Notes: generated from the sequence alone by a model not told the origin. DNA of 64,000 bases from Erythrocercus mccallii (GCA_013397435.1 VZRG01002295.1:8617-72616); one strand, 5' to 3'. Positions 49,567 through 60,563 are shown, counted from the first letter of the stretch. A program made the numbers and translations.

Positions 49567-52500
49567 GTAGGTCGCTGCCTCCCTTCAGCGAGGTCTGGGG
49601 GGGGCAGGGTGGGAGCCATCCCTATCCCGATCCCAATCCCGATCCCACACCCCACCCCTATCCCGATCCCATACCCCATACCCCATACCCCATACCCCAT
49701 CCCAATCCCGATCCCATACCCCATGCCCCATACCCTATACCCCATCCCAAGCCCGTACCCCATCCCCTCAGTGTCGGTGGCGTGGCCCTGGGATGAGCTG
49801 TCCCGCTGGCAGCCCCGACGGGAGAGGGAGGATGATTGTATCCAGGGATGGGGAGATGGCCCGGGAACGGGTATATGTGGCTGCCCCTGGACAGAGGTGG
49901 GATAAAGGAGGGGGCTGCCTGTGTGACAAGAAGGGCAAAGACCTCGTTCAAAGCAGAGCAATTCCCCTGGAGGACAGAGAAGCAGAGGCCGTTCAACCCC
50001 TTCCCTCCCCACCCCTCCACCACCCCCTCGATATCTCCTTCCCACAATATCGACTTTGTGCCTGTGCTTCAATACTTACCCTTGTGTTTAAATTAGCGGG
50101 GCAGATTTATAGCTCCCTCCCTTTTAAGTAATTTATTGTGGTAAATTAGTTTATGTTTGAACAGACTCTCGGTCTCCTCATTTGCCTTCGCCCAAACAGG
50201 TCCGCAGCTGCATTGCTCTGCGGCCTTTGGGGAGACACCGAAAGGCGCTCAGGCGTTGAACAATAAACTTCAATTCCTTTGCACCCACACCGAGAGTCCC
50301 TTTAAACCAAGCTCTGAGCAAATAAAGTTTTGGGCTTGATTTAACAGGACTCTTGGTGCGCGGGGTTTACAACCCCTGGGGCGCTCCACCAGCCTCCTCC
50401 GGCTGTGGTTCGCAAAGTCCTTTAAAAGCCACTTCAAGATCTCAGCCGCGTTATCATCTTTACTGCGGTGAACCGAATTATCTTATCTTCACCCCAAGAA
50501 CAAAGTTAAAGCAGGGAAGCGGTGCCCTCCCCACCGAGCTCCCTCCCCGGCTCGGCTTTTCCTCCCACGCCGGAGGTGCTGGGCAGCGGTTTCTTTCCAG
50601 GGTTTTCTCTTTGTGAAAATCCTTTGCATTATGCGGGAAAGGATCGTTCTACTGAGGGAGGTGATGCCTCAGAAATCTTGTCTGCACTTTGAATTCGGTG
50701 CTATAGGATGCAGGATAGCGGCTGCCGTCCTCTCTGCCGTTTATTTTTGCTCTTGGATAGTGTAAACTCTCTCAAGTAGCCTAAACTATTCTTTCTTCCT
50801 TTTTCCCTCTCTTTTTCCTTTTTTTTTTATTTATTTTTTATTCAATGAGTTACTGCAAATTTTTTTACCTCTTCTCTTTACATTTGATTTCTATTTTCCA
50901 ATTCCCCCCTTTTAAAATTTTGCTCTTTTTCCTTTTTCTTTCCGTTGCAGCATTATTAATCCGATCGAAAAATTAAAAAAAAAAATTTAAAAGCTATTTT
51001 TTTCTCGTAAGAAAAGAACAAGAAGAATAATTTCTTTTTTAAAAGAGAGAGGAAACGCAGTAGAGAGGAAAAAGACCGACTCTCGATTGAGAGATGCCCC
51101 GGGTTCGCTCCGGGCTGCCCGTTTGCCGCTGAGCCGTGCTCGGGGCAGGGATGGACCGCGGACGGTGCTCCGCGGCTCCTTCTCTGGATTTTTTTTTTTT
51201 TTTTTCCCTGGGACAGAAAAAGTGAGGAAGAGCCTCTCCAACAGGAATTGGGGCCGCGGGCGGCCGGTGCTTCTCTCCTGGGGAGCCGGGATGCCGGCGG
51301 GTGCCAGCCCGGCATCTCTCGGCGGGCAGCTCAGAGCCTTCCCCGGCCGGGCCGTCCCTCCCGGCCAGCGGCTCCGTGTGTTTCGGGATGGAAATCAGGA
51401 AAATCGCCCCATTTTGCCCCCTCTCCCATTTATTCTTGCACCCCGGGATAAAATCGCACTCTCCCGCTGATGACCCTGCGCCTCCCCATCCCCAGGGAGT
51501 TCCCAGCCATGTTCAGCGCTTTGGCGTCTTTCGGGGAAGGGATGGGGGATATAGGCGGTCTTTGAACAAAATATTAAAAGATTAAGGTGCGGAGGAAATA
51601 AAAGGGTTTGGGTCACACTTTTAGGGTGGAGGTAAACCCCCTCCGGACAGGGATTTCCCATAGGGTTGAGGCACAGAGGATTGCAGAGCCTCTCCCTCTG
51701 GGTCCCGGGGACATCTCCATGCGCTGGGGATGGCTCCTGACCCTCCCGCCGCCGGTCTTTATTCCAGAGTACCTGGAGGAGTTCCCCGGGGACGGCCGGG
51801 AATGCGTGAACTGCGGAGCCATGTCCACCCCGCTCTGGAGGAAGGACGGCACCGGGCACTACCTGTGCAACGCCTGCGGGCTCTACCACAAAATGAACGG
51901 CATCAACCGGCCGCTCAAGCCGCAGAAGAGGCTGGTAAGAGAGGGAAACGCCGCCGGGATCCCCTGCTCCACCTGGGGTTGGCTGGAGGGCAGGAGCTGG
52001 GTGCCTGCTGGGGGCTCTGTGCTTGTGTTAGGGTCTGTGTGACCCCCTGTCCTCGCACAGATTAAATGCCAGGACACCCTCGGTGCAGCACAGAACCGGC
52101 TGGGGTCAGGGGGAATGGGATGAAGCCAGAGGGGTTTCTGCTCTGGCACGAGTGGTGGGCAGTGGAGACAGGGCTGAAGGGACTGGAGGGGTCCCAGGGC
52201 TGCACCAGAGCCGAGCAGGAACAACCACTCTTACCTGTGGTCAGGACTCCATGGGCTTCCCCTGGCTCTGTTCCTGCTGTTTTGCTGCGTATTCTATCAC
52301 TATCATCACTATTATTGTTGTTGTTGTTATTATTGTTATTATTTTGTAGTTCTCCATGCAGACAGACACGGTCTAGGCAGAGCAGTTGAATAGGAGGCAG
52401 GGCTGGTCCTGGGCTGGCCCAGTGGGTTTGTGGCTGCTCACAATGGGAGCAGGATGGGGCCCTGCTCTTTGCTGCCTTCACCTTCCCTAAGGGGAAAACT

Positions 52501-55500
52501 TGGGGTTTGGCAGCTCCCAGTTTCTCTGCTGGTTAAAGAATTAATTCCCTCTGTCAATGTAATATTGGGCTTCCTCCGATTGGGATCCCACGGCAAGAGA
52601 GGAAAGGCACATCCTTTTTTTATTTTTTTGTGGAGTGACTTTGGGATGTTTAAATTTGGTGGTAACAGTTTTGGTTTTAGAGCTTGTCATCAAAAGCCGT
52701 CATTACAAACAGGATGTTTGTTGGAGCTGTGCTGGGGAACAGCTGGGAGCTCGTTGGGCTTTCACTATGGGTGTATTCATGTCGTTATTTTTTTGTATTA
52801 CAAAACAAAATATTAGCAATAATCCTTGGGCTTTCACTAGGGGTGTATTCCCGCAGTTATTTTTTTGTAATGCAAACCAAAATATTAGCAATAACCCGAA
52901 AGTGATAAGTTCCTGTGTATGAAAATCAGTCAGGAAAAAAGGAAAAAGCTGAGATTGAGCAAGATTTCTCATTCTGATTCCTACCCTTGGAAATGTAGCT
53001 GTGGATTTGCAAAATGAAATGAGTAGTAGCTCTGTGGAAATTTCCCGTTTTGTTCATCACGTTAAAATCAAAGCATTTTTGTGAAACATTCAGCGTTATC
53101 CAACAGGATTTGCCTGTATCTCAAAAATCCTTCTGTCTCCTTAAATGTGATGAAATTAAATCTGAACCCCTGGTTGCTGCTCTGCCACAAATCTCAGAGT
53201 TACGCTGCTGATTCCTTCAGAGCAAACACAACGCGTGCACAGAAAAAGGTGCAAACCAGCTCAAATCCAGCTCTGCATTTCAGACTGGCATCCAAATGTG
53301 TCACTGGATGAATTTCTAGGGGATTTTTGAGCAGCTTTTCCCTGAGGGAATTGGAGACATGTCGCTGCTATTCCATGTTTTATTTCAGCACATGGGAAGA
53401 GAGACTGCCATGCATTGCCTGCACCCTGCCTGAGCCTCATCTGTAGCACCCATCAGGCATTTTGCAACAAACATTTCAACAAAGTTTTCAGAATTAAGAC
53501 CATTTCTCAGGGATGAGCAAATATAGTTGGGGATTACCAAAGTAATTCCAAACCTTTTTATTATTTTGGCAATAAATACAACAATGATAAAGCTTAAATG
53601 AAAGAGCTGATTCTTGTCCAGGGGAAGTATTTTGCTAGGGTTGAAATACTTGAGGACATTTTGGTTAATGGATTAGAAAAGGGGCTGCAATTTTGACTTT
53701 CCCTTCTGACTTTAGAATGAAATGTTTTGAAACCTTGATTTTTCCCAAGGATGCGAAATGTCTTGTTGCAACAAGTTCTGCCCTTTTGGAAGAAGAGGGA
53801 TCTGTTGATGATGGGCAAGAGGGTGCCAGCCCTGGGAGCAGAGCAGTGAGTGCAGTGACCCTGTGGCTGTAGGAACAGTTAAATCAGTGTTCACAGTGCA
53901 GTGAAATACAGACACAGGAGAGGAAAATGCTTACTTTCATCCTTTACGTTACGACCTTTGTTCTGTACGTACACACTGCACTGGGAGTTATTCTGACTTC
54001 TGTTTTCACAAAGCAAAGTCCCCCAGAAGAGAACCCAACGTGGCCCAGATAACACTGCAGGAACGATGTCCTGCAGCTCAGCCTGCTCGTGCATGGCAGA
54101 GGGAGAGCAGCAGTAGTGTAGTTTTCACTTCATTTTTTCATTTTTTGTTTCTTTTTTTTTTTTTTGAGATAAGGGCAACATCCTCTACACAGCAGGGAGA
54201 GCCACTCTGCTCCAGCCTGTGTCTGCATTCAAAAGCTCTCAGCAGAAAGGGTTTGTGCTAGAGGAGGATGGAGGCAGCACTTCATTTTAGGCAGCATGTT
54301 TTCTAGCCAAAATTTTTTGATGTGTTTCACAAGACGATATCTTAGACCTAGTCTGAAAATCCAAATCACTTTTGAAACCAGGAGCAGCTGATGAAGTTGA
54401 ACAGCAGACGCAATTCCCCCCATTAGGAGGAGTTCTGCTCTGTGCAGGGGAGCAGGGGGGCAGATGTAGTGGCTGTCCTGTGCTCAGCAGCTCCCGCACC
54501 ACCCAGAGCTGAAGGACTAACCTGGAGCTGAATTCTTCCAATTTGGCTCCGAGAATATTTTTTCCAACTCAGCCCAGGAGGAATTTTTTCAGCCTGTCCT
54601 TTTTTACAGTTGGCAATGCCCAGTGGGTTTGGTGACACTTTTGGGGAAGTTAAGGATGGGATGTATCACAGTCCTGGCACAGTCCAACAGGATCCTAGAC
54701 CCATCTCATGATGTGTGTCTAGGTTTTCTTCTGCCCCCCAGTTCTTACTGCTCCCTCATCCTCCAAGGTGCAGGTTTGCCCAGAGCCGTGGCAACAAAGG
54801 CAAAACTCAGAGGATGCTGTTGCCTTTGGCTCTGAGCCACTGAGTTCCTCACTGTCAGGAGCTGACCCCAGATATCTCAGCACACTTTGTTGTAACTTCT
54901 TTCCTGTAAACCACAGGTCCCCTCAAATCTGTTGGAAATGAGAGCATAGAGGCATTGATTAAATCTGGGGGTTCAGTGCCTTTTTCTTTTTCCTGTGAAA
55001 CTTGGTGGTTTCTTTTCCACCTTTGAAAAGGAGGTGAAACAAAGTCCCTGACAGCTTGGTCTCCCTCAGAAGGACCTTCCCTGCTGGCTTTGAATTTTTT
55101 GGGCTCTCCAGGCAGCTCTCACATGCAGTTAATTCAATAGGCACCAACTCACCATTGCGTGAGCTTATCAGCAGCACTTGGCTGTCAAGCCAGGTCTGTG
55201 AGGAGTTTTTGTTTGAGTGTATGGTGCATTTGTATAAATAAACACTGAGCACAATGTTGAAGTCAACAACTTCCTAGACAAGGTCAGAATGGTACAAAGG
55301 CAGTGGGGTGGAGGCAGGCAGAAATGCATTTTCTTTCAAGAGAATTGCTGGGAAACCAGCAATAATGTATTGTACCCTCGTCCTTCAGTGAGCAGTGGTA
55401 GCCTTGAGTGCATCTTTCTTGTTAAGTTGGCAGGTTGTGATGCAGGGGCAGGTTCTCCTGGGGTTTCTGAGGTTTAAATTGTAATATTGGGGGTGTAGGA

Positions 55501-58500
55501 TGGTTTCTTCTCTCCCTGGCTGTGCAAGGAGGAGCCAGCCTGCAGAGTGACCTCCAGGATGCCTAGAAGGTGCTTGTCACCGTCCCAGCAGGGAGCCCGC
55601 GTTGTGAGGCAGTGCTGGCAGGATGGGCAGAGCTCTGGCGGGGCTGGCATTGCCCTTGGACCACCAAAGCCACAGGTCTCACTGTCACTTCATCCGCAAG
55701 CAGTGGAGAAAGCATCCTGTGAAACAGGGAGGGTGTGTCCCTCCCTCACAGGGACCTGTGGTGGCCCAGAAAATTTGAGACTTTCCAAAGGGCTTTGCCC
55801 CATGTGCAGGTGAGGGCAGATTGCAGCAGGCGCAGTTATCCCAGGGCTGAGTGACTCCAAATTCCCCTCCGTGCCCACAGCAGGACCTTGCATCCTTCAG
55901 GTGCTCAGCACCTCCCTCTGCTCCCATCAGAGCCAAGGCCCCTCCTGGTTGCAGGGAAGAGCAGCACAGCCCTGGCAGCTGAAAGGCTCTAAAGGGCCCT
56001 GTGTAGCTGCCCATGTCCCATATCAGGGACAAAGATTGTTGTCTTATCCTCTGTGCCAGGCTTGTCAGCTCACACTTTGCTGTATCACTATTTTTGCCTG
56101 GTTATTTCTTGCAAGCTGAATAATTCCCAAAGTGATGCCATTATTTGCAAATAGTTGCTGAGACCTCTTTGCTGAGCAATGAGTGAATCAAACCTAGGGC
56201 ATGGCACTTGTGCCTCTTGAAATTCAAAGCTGATCTTTATTTGACTGCTAACCTTGTAAAAACATTTCATTTTTATTCCTTCTCTTCCCACCTCATTCGT
56301 TATATTGCTCAATCAGGATATCAAGCAATACTGGAAAAATAAACAAACAGGGAGTTCTTTATTGCCTCCATCACCTTTTGTCTGCCTTTGAGTGGATTCA
56401 AAGTGATTTTTCTGGTGGCTGAAGAACATATTTAGATGCTTGAATGTGGAGAGCCTGAGATATTACTTATGCCACAGGTATCTTACACTTAGTGAGGTCT
56501 TTTATTAAAATAGTTTCAATACCTGGTGTTAAAAGACTCTCAAATGAAACGCCTATTGAGCTGACAAGTCTGTATAAAGAGAGAGGTGAATTTTCCAGCA
56601 GCTTGCAGGGAAGTTGTCAGAAATTAGTTTGCTGCTTCTGCCAGAATATTTTCCCTCTCCCTTTGGAATTATTAATGTTTAAGAGCCAGCAATCACTGCA
56701 CTCATAAAACATGTCATTAATTAATGTCTGCAGGGTATTTCTACAGCCTGTAAGAGAACAGATTATCTGTGAGACTTGAAGAATAACCTCCCTGGTTTCA
56801 TCATGGATCAGTTCAGTTTAGTTCTGCTCAGTTTGGCCAACTGGTTCCAGTTGTCTTAATCCAGAGATTTATTGGGATGTTTCTAACTTTAGTGGTAGTT
56901 CTAAGTGTAGGAAAACAGAAGAGTTCACTTAAAGCATGAATTTTCTTTGCGCACTTAAAGCCCAGCTGGCATTTTCTATCTCTTTCTCCATATGAGTGGA
57001 TGGCCTGGAGGGAAGTTCTCTATGCTCTGAGTCCTGATCACTTACAGCAGATTTGTTGGAAGTTTGTGAAATGAGTTGCAAGGATATTTTCCAGGTTTAT
57101 CAATCTCAAAAAAAACAACCAAAAAAAACCCCAAAAAAACCTCCAAACCAAAACAAACAAAAAGGCCCAAACCAAACAAACACTTGCAAATTAGAGTGAT
57201 CTCATTTGAATGTAATTTCTTTGATCTGAATTTGGCTCTCACAAATGTTTCGCGTTTTCCGGGAATGCGGCGTACTTGCAGATTTCATTCCGATATGGAG
57301 GGAAACCTCCCAGCCCATCACTCCAGCGTGTGCACTCACGTGTTTGTTTGCTTCTTTCGAAGTCTTCATCGAGACGTGCTGGCCTCTGTTGCACTAACTG
57401 CCACACCACCAACACCACCCTGTGGAGAAGGAACGCCGAGGGCGAGCCCGTCTGCAACGCCTGCGGCTTGTACATGAAGCTCCACGGGGTGAGGACGCTC
57501 TGGGATTTGGGATCACTGCCCTGCAGGGCTAGCAGATCAGCTCTGGAAGGACCAGCCTCTAGATTGGACCCAGAAGAGTGCAGAGATGTACCACAGTCTA
57601 TTGCTGTACCACAGCCCCATCTCCTTGAGCAGTTAAAAGCTCAGTCTACTGGGGTTCTCCAGGGTGAGGCTGAGGGCGTGCTGGTATGCTCTCAGTTTGC
57701 CCAGAGATGTAGATACTCCATCCCTGGAAGTGTCCAAGGCCAGGCTGGATGGGCCTTGGAGCAGCCTGGGATAGTGGAAGGTGTCCCTGCCTATGGCAGA
57801 GGAACTGGAACTGCATGATCTTTAAGATCCCTTCCAACCCAAACCATCCTAGGATTCCATGAAATGAAAGTTTACCAGGCTTCAGTAGCTGGAGGCTGAA
57901 GATCCCCAAACCCAGACTGAGATAAGGAGCATATTTCTTCTCCATGTCCTAGATAAGAATGTGTGAAGGAGGCTGAGGAGCCCACACAGAGGCTGGCTGA
58001 TAACATTTACCCACAGAGGATGGGAGCTGTTGGTGACATGTCCACCAGCCAAAGAGGAGACTCCATCCCTCCGTAAAGTCTGAAGCCTCTTTGCCCCATG
58101 CCCATTCCCTCTGAGCCCTGTAGGCTCTCAGTCTGGCAGTGTAATTTAATAGGGCCCTGTCACAAAGGTCACTAATAAATCAGGAAAAGAAAAATAGGAA
58201 ATAAAGGAAAAAACAAAATTTGTGAGAAAGCCTTAGCTGTTAACCTTATATATCTTCCAGCCAAGGCCTGATGCAGAGAAAAATAGCTCTTAGTGAAGGA
58301 CAAGGACTTTAGGTGCTTTACATGAGCTACAGCACAGAAATAAAGAGATCAACACGTGTGGGAAGGAGCTGAGTAAAATACAATATTAATGATTCCAAAC
58401 TTTATGAATGTCAAGGTACCACGACCTCTGGCCATGAAAAAGGAAAGCATCCAGACGAGGAAAAGGAAGCCTAAAAACATTACCAAAGGCAAAGCCTCAA

Positions 58501-60256
58501 CAGGTACGGTGCTGTTATGATCCATCCTGGGGTCTTGGAGCACAGTTCACTTCACAACATCTCCTTTTCTGGAGAAACTTATGGTAATTAGAAAATAATT
58601 AGAATTTTTCCTTGGTGATTGCTTTATATCTGGGGCTGTATTTCTGCACAGAACCTGTGTGATAGGAAGATGCTGTCATATTCTTGTGGGGTTCCTCTGG
58701 GCTGTGGGCACCAGGCTCCAGTGCTCATGTTTGAGCAGATTTGGGCTAAATTGAGTAATGGGAAAAAAATACTGCCAGATTGTGAAAGGGTTGCTCCTCC
58801 TCCATCAGCATCTTGACGGCCTAATGCAAAGTGTTTTCTGACACAGATGTGGTAGAGAAAACAGTAGAGTCATGCTGTGAGATGTCATGGTTGATGTTAA
58901 GATATAAATCTCTTTAAGAGCAGATTTGCACCCACATTGCTTCACTGTCCTCTACCAATTGTCTTCCAGGATCCACGACTTCGGCCACTAACTCCCCTTC
59001 TTCCATTACCAACTCAGACAGCACGGTCACTTTAAAGTCAGAGCCCAGCACAACCTCACAATATCCCGGACAAACCATCGTGTCAGTGTCCCAGGTAAGG
59101 GACAGGGCCCAGGGCCATCCCCTGCTGGGGTGGGTGATGCACACACCTCCACGGCTGCTCTCCTGGGGGGCCTTGATGAGGTGAAGCAATTAATTCATTG
59201 CACTGTGGCTGCCAGCCTGGTGGACTCCCTCAGGCTGAGGAAAGCAGGGAGCATGAGCCAAGATGCTGTGGATGAGAAAGGTCTCCAGCCTGTTGGCTTC
59301 CCATGGGGTCTTTCATCCTGCAGTGGAGAACTGCAGGATGTCCAAGCTCTGCTGAGGCTTCAGTGCAGAGCTGAGTTTAATTCCCACCTCCTGCCATGAA
59401 AGAACAACACTGTTGGGTTGATGAGATCAGCCCAGGGTGGAATCCTCTGTAGCTCCCCAAAAAAAGCTCCCTGGGCATGAGTTACCTGTACCTCACAGCC
59501 CTGAGGTGCTCGGTGACCATAGAGCTGTGATGCTCTCAGAGGCCCCACTTCTGTCCCAAGCTTATCTTAGGGGCTGGTTGCTATTTCACCTTGATACATG
59601 AAAAAAAAAGGCTCTAAATCAACCCACACACCAAAATGTTGTGGCCCAATGCTGTCTTTCTGCTGAGTCTAAGCCCTTCCTGAGTTGGACATGTGTGTAT
59701 GGAGGGGAAGCTCAGCCCCAGCACCCAAGGACCTGGTGCAGTGGTTATAACAAGTGGGATAGGGGTTTTTTTTTTGTTGTTTGAAACCAAGAAATCTGGT
59801 TTGTGCTGTGCTCTGAAATAATACACACACCTAACGATCTCCAAACTGGAGATAATGATATTTAATCAGTGGATAGATGCAGATGGGCCCCAGGATGCCT
59901 CCTCTGCCTGGTCATTGTGCTTGCAGGGGGTGCAGCACCTTCCTGCCCAGCTCGGGACTGCTCCGGAGGGAACTGCAGCACCAGGGATAACGCACCCTGT
60001 GTGTTCACAACCCATCCTAGCCCTGCCTCTGCACTGTGACAGGGGCCCAGTGGCTGCTGACAGGGTTCCTAATGCCCCTGTGCTTCCCTCCCCGGGGCAG
60101 GCACAGAGCCAGTCGGACGAGGCGCTGGCCGGCGGCCACGGCGAGTTCAAGTTTGAACCCGAGGACTACAGCTTCTCCAGCAGCAGCATGGCCCCGCAGC
60201 CTGGGCTGAGCCTGCCCCTCCGGCAGGACTCCTGGTGTGCCCTGGCACTGGCCTAG
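49047..60256 (+). CDS. GATA5: GATA5, GATA-type two-finger transcription factor (spliced CDS, six coding exons)
   Basis: The CDS is the join 49047-49566, 51768-51934, 57363-57488, 58416-58503, 58970-59094, 60101-60256, 1182 nt, encoding 393 residues. GATA5 binds WGATAR DNA in the nucleus and drives heart, endoderm and gut gene expression. Residues 1-173 form a Ser/Pro/Gly/Tyr-rich activation region that opens MYQGLALTPNHGQ. Finger 1 is C186-X2-C189-X17-C207-X2-C210 and finger 2 is C239-X2-C242-X17-C260-X2-C263. A basic segment (RKRKPK, 286-291) follows finger 2. The protein ends SWCALALA, which matches human GATA5 and not GATA4 or GATA6. Length fits the family (human 397). The ATG has A at -3. 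From memory, chicken GATA5 uses alternative first exons to make one-finger and two-finger isoforms; I could not locate a second first exon here. Junctions are by eye but all keep frame. Confidence 0.95.
49618..49767. repeat. C-rich short tandem repeat, CCCATCCC / CCCCATA type
   Basis: About 150 bp of degenerate 6-7 bp units begin some 50 bp inside intron 2. The core (49671-49700) has four CCCC runs separated by ATA. The minus strand therefore carries GGGGTAT units that could fold as a G-quadruplex. The repeat extends an antisense ORF with Gly/Met/Tyr/Ile repeats, which is not a gene. Confidence 0.9.
50430..50488. promoter_or_regulatory. Intron 2 cluster of GATA sites with an NKX2-like site
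   Basis: TTATCA is at 50451-50456, and two overlapping TTATCT sites are at 50478-50483 and 50483-50488. The latter two are AGATAA on the minus strand, a full WGATAR match. CACTTCA (TGAAGTG reversed), an NKX2-like site, is at 50430-50436. The cluster could be an autoregulatory intronic element. Motif matches are seen; function is inferred. Confidence 0.35.
51768..51934 (+). CDS. GATA5: GATA5 exon 3, N-terminal zinc finger
   Basis: The exon follows the acceptor ATTCCAG, with a pyrimidine-rich stretch before it. It completes codon 174 (G+AG = Glu) and ends in phase 0 before the donor GTAAGA. It encodes EYLEEFPGDGRECVNC through PLKPQKRL, residues 174-229, carrying the four zinc ligands C186, C189, C207 and C210. 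In GATA factors this finger stabilises DNA contact and binds FOG-type cofactors. Confidence 0.96.
52294..52346. repeat. (TTA/TTG)n trinucleotide microsatellite
   Basis: An interrupted run of ATC, ATT and GTT triplets lies in GATA5 intron 3. On the minus strand it is read as a poly-Asn stretch in a false ORF. Confidence 0.9.
52754..52897. repeat. 72-bp tandem duplication in GATA5 intron 3
   Basis: Copy 1 (52754-52825) and copy 2 (52826-52897) both begin TTGGGCTTTCACTA and share the block AATATTAGCAATAA. About nine mismatches separate them by eye. They are adjacent with no spacer. Confidence 0.92.
57107..57182. repeat. A-rich (CAAA)-type low-complexity stretch
   Basis: Runs of A broken by C, CC or CCC lie about 180 bp upstream of the finger 2 exon. 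This is simple sequence with no coding meaning. Confidence 0.85.
57363..57488 (+). CDS. GATA5: GATA5 exon 4, C-terminal zinc finger
   Basis: The exon encodes SSSRRAGLCCTNC through CNACGLYMKLHG, residues 230-271, with ligands C239, C242, C260 and C263. This is the essential DNA-binding finger of the family. It begins in phase 0 after a TTCGAAG acceptor, an AAG rather than the usual CAG/TAG, and ends in phase 0 before GTGAGG. An A-rich (CAAA)-type stretch lies about 180 bp upstream. Confidence 0.96.
57489..58415 (+). other. GATA5 intron 4
   Basis: The intron lies between the finger 2 exon and the basic-tail exon, with donor GTGAGG and acceptor TCAAG. It contains the CR1 fragment at about 57690-57862. 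The rest is unique sequence with an A-rich stretch near 58.18-58.22 kb. Confidence 0.85.
57690..57862 (+). mobile_element. CR1 LINE, 5'-truncated 3' end
   Basis: The block runs from GCCCAGAGATG through CATCCCTGGAAGTG, CCAAGGCCAGGCTGGATGGG, GGTGTCCCTGCC and GATCTTTAAGATCCCTTCC to ATTCCATGA. These are the ordered landmarks of the avian CR1 3' terminus, sense orientation. Only the last 170 or so bases are present, which is the usual 5' truncation. CR1 elements end in short ATTCTATGA-type repeats rather than poly(A), and a single diverged unit is kept here. The 5' limit is approximate. Confidence 0.88.
58416..58503 (+). CDS. GATA5: GATA5 exon 5, basic tail after finger 2
   Basis: The exon encodes VPRPLAMKKESIQTRKRKPKN followed by ITKGKAST, residues 272-300, plus the first base of codon 301. 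The basic cluster is the conserved extension of the second finger, which contributes to DNA binding and nuclear import in GATA proteins. The acceptor is GTCAAG with a poor pyrimidine tract. The donor is GTACGG. The 88-nt length means that skipping it would shift the frame. Confidence 0.93.
58504..58969 (+). other. GATA5 intron 5
   Basis: A 466-bp intron with donor GTACGG and acceptor TTCCAG. Nothing but unique AT-rich sequence was seen. Confidence 0.85.
58970..59094 (+). CDS. GATA5: GATA5 exon 6, Ser/Thr-rich C-terminal region
   Basis: The exon follows the strong acceptor GTCTTCCAG and ends in phase 0 before GTAAGG. It encodes GSTTSATNSPSSITNSDST through PGQTIVSVSQ, residues 301-342. The sequence is rich in Ser and Thr, is predicted to be disordered, and has the acidic/Lys motif LKSEP seen in GATA C-termini. 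It joins exon 5 at a Gly codon split 1+2. Confidence 0.92.
59095..60100 (+). other. GATA5 intron 6
   Basis: A 1.0-kb intron with donor GTAAGG and acceptor GGGGCAG. It holds a short T-run near 59766-59776. No repeats or exons were recognised. Confidence 0.85.
60101..60256 (+). CDS. GATA5: GATA5 exon 7, C-terminal end and stop
   Basis: The exon follows the acceptor CCGGGGCAG and begins in phase 0. It encodes AQSQSDEALAGGHGEFKFEPED through QDSWCALALA, residues 343-393, then TAG at 60254-60256. The FKFEPED block and the final WCALALA are diagnostic of vertebrate GATA5. CpG content rises again around this exon. Confidence 0.95.
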   Translation, partial: AQSQSDEALAGGHGEFKFEPEDYSFSSSSMAPQPGLSLPLRQDSWCALALA

Positions 60257-60563
60257 GAGCCCCCAGCCTCCAGCAGAAAGCCTCGGGACCAATGGTTTTG
60301 GCTGGCCGAGGGGCAAGAGGATGAGCTGCCCCAGCGCCCCGGGACTGCACCGGTGGAAGCACAGCCACAGGACAGGTTTCTCTTGGAGGATGCCCGTGGA
60401 AAACGCCAGCTGGATGGGGCTGGGATGAGCCCACTGTGGCACCAGGTCCCCAAAAACTCATCCTTCCCCAGAGCGACCCAGGGCTGCCTCCCCAAGGCCA
60501 GAACCCCGAGTCCGCCTCCGTTTTCCTGGGGAAAGCCTTCCTCCTCTGAGATGAAACCAGCAA

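Larger units (their letters stand above)
44600..49600. promoter_or_regulatory. CpG-rich domain over the GATA5 promoter and first exons
   Basis: CpG dinucleotides are abundant from about 44.6 kb to the end of exon 2, with GC-rich peaks at 45.0-46.1, 46.85-48.1 and 48.9-49.6 kb. An E-box CACGTG is at about 48012. A G/C-rich stretch without TATA precedes the proposed first exon. The AT-rich middle (46.1-46.8 kb) still keeps many CpGs. Such wide, probably unmethylated domains are typical of developmental transcription factor genes. The boundaries are by eye. Confidence 0.75.
49567..51767 (+). other. GATA5 intron 2
   Basis: This is a 2.2-kb intron between the first coding exon and the finger 1 exon, with donor GTAGGT and acceptor CCAG. 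It contains a C-rich (CCCCATA)-type repeat right after the donor, a cluster of three GATA sites near 50.45 kb, and T-rich and A-rich low-complexity stretches at 50.81-51.03 and 51.19-51.21 kb. The region 51.07-51.45 kb is again CpG-rich. Confidence 0.85.
51935..57362 (+). other. GATA5 intron 3
   Basis: This 5.4-kb intron separates the two zinc finger exons. It holds a (TTA/TTG)n microsatellite (52294-52346), a 72-bp tandem duplication (52754-52897), and an A/C-rich stretch at 57107-57182. No other exon was recognised. A reported one-finger chicken isoform from an alternative first exon would have to start in this intron or upstream; I found no diagnostic sequence for it. Confidence 0.85.

Noticed and set aside
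48858..50072. 404-codon minus-strand ORF across GATA5 exon 2
   Set aside because: It is antisense to a confident coding exon, arises from GC-rich codon use, and is extended by the CCCATA-type repeat. No known domain.
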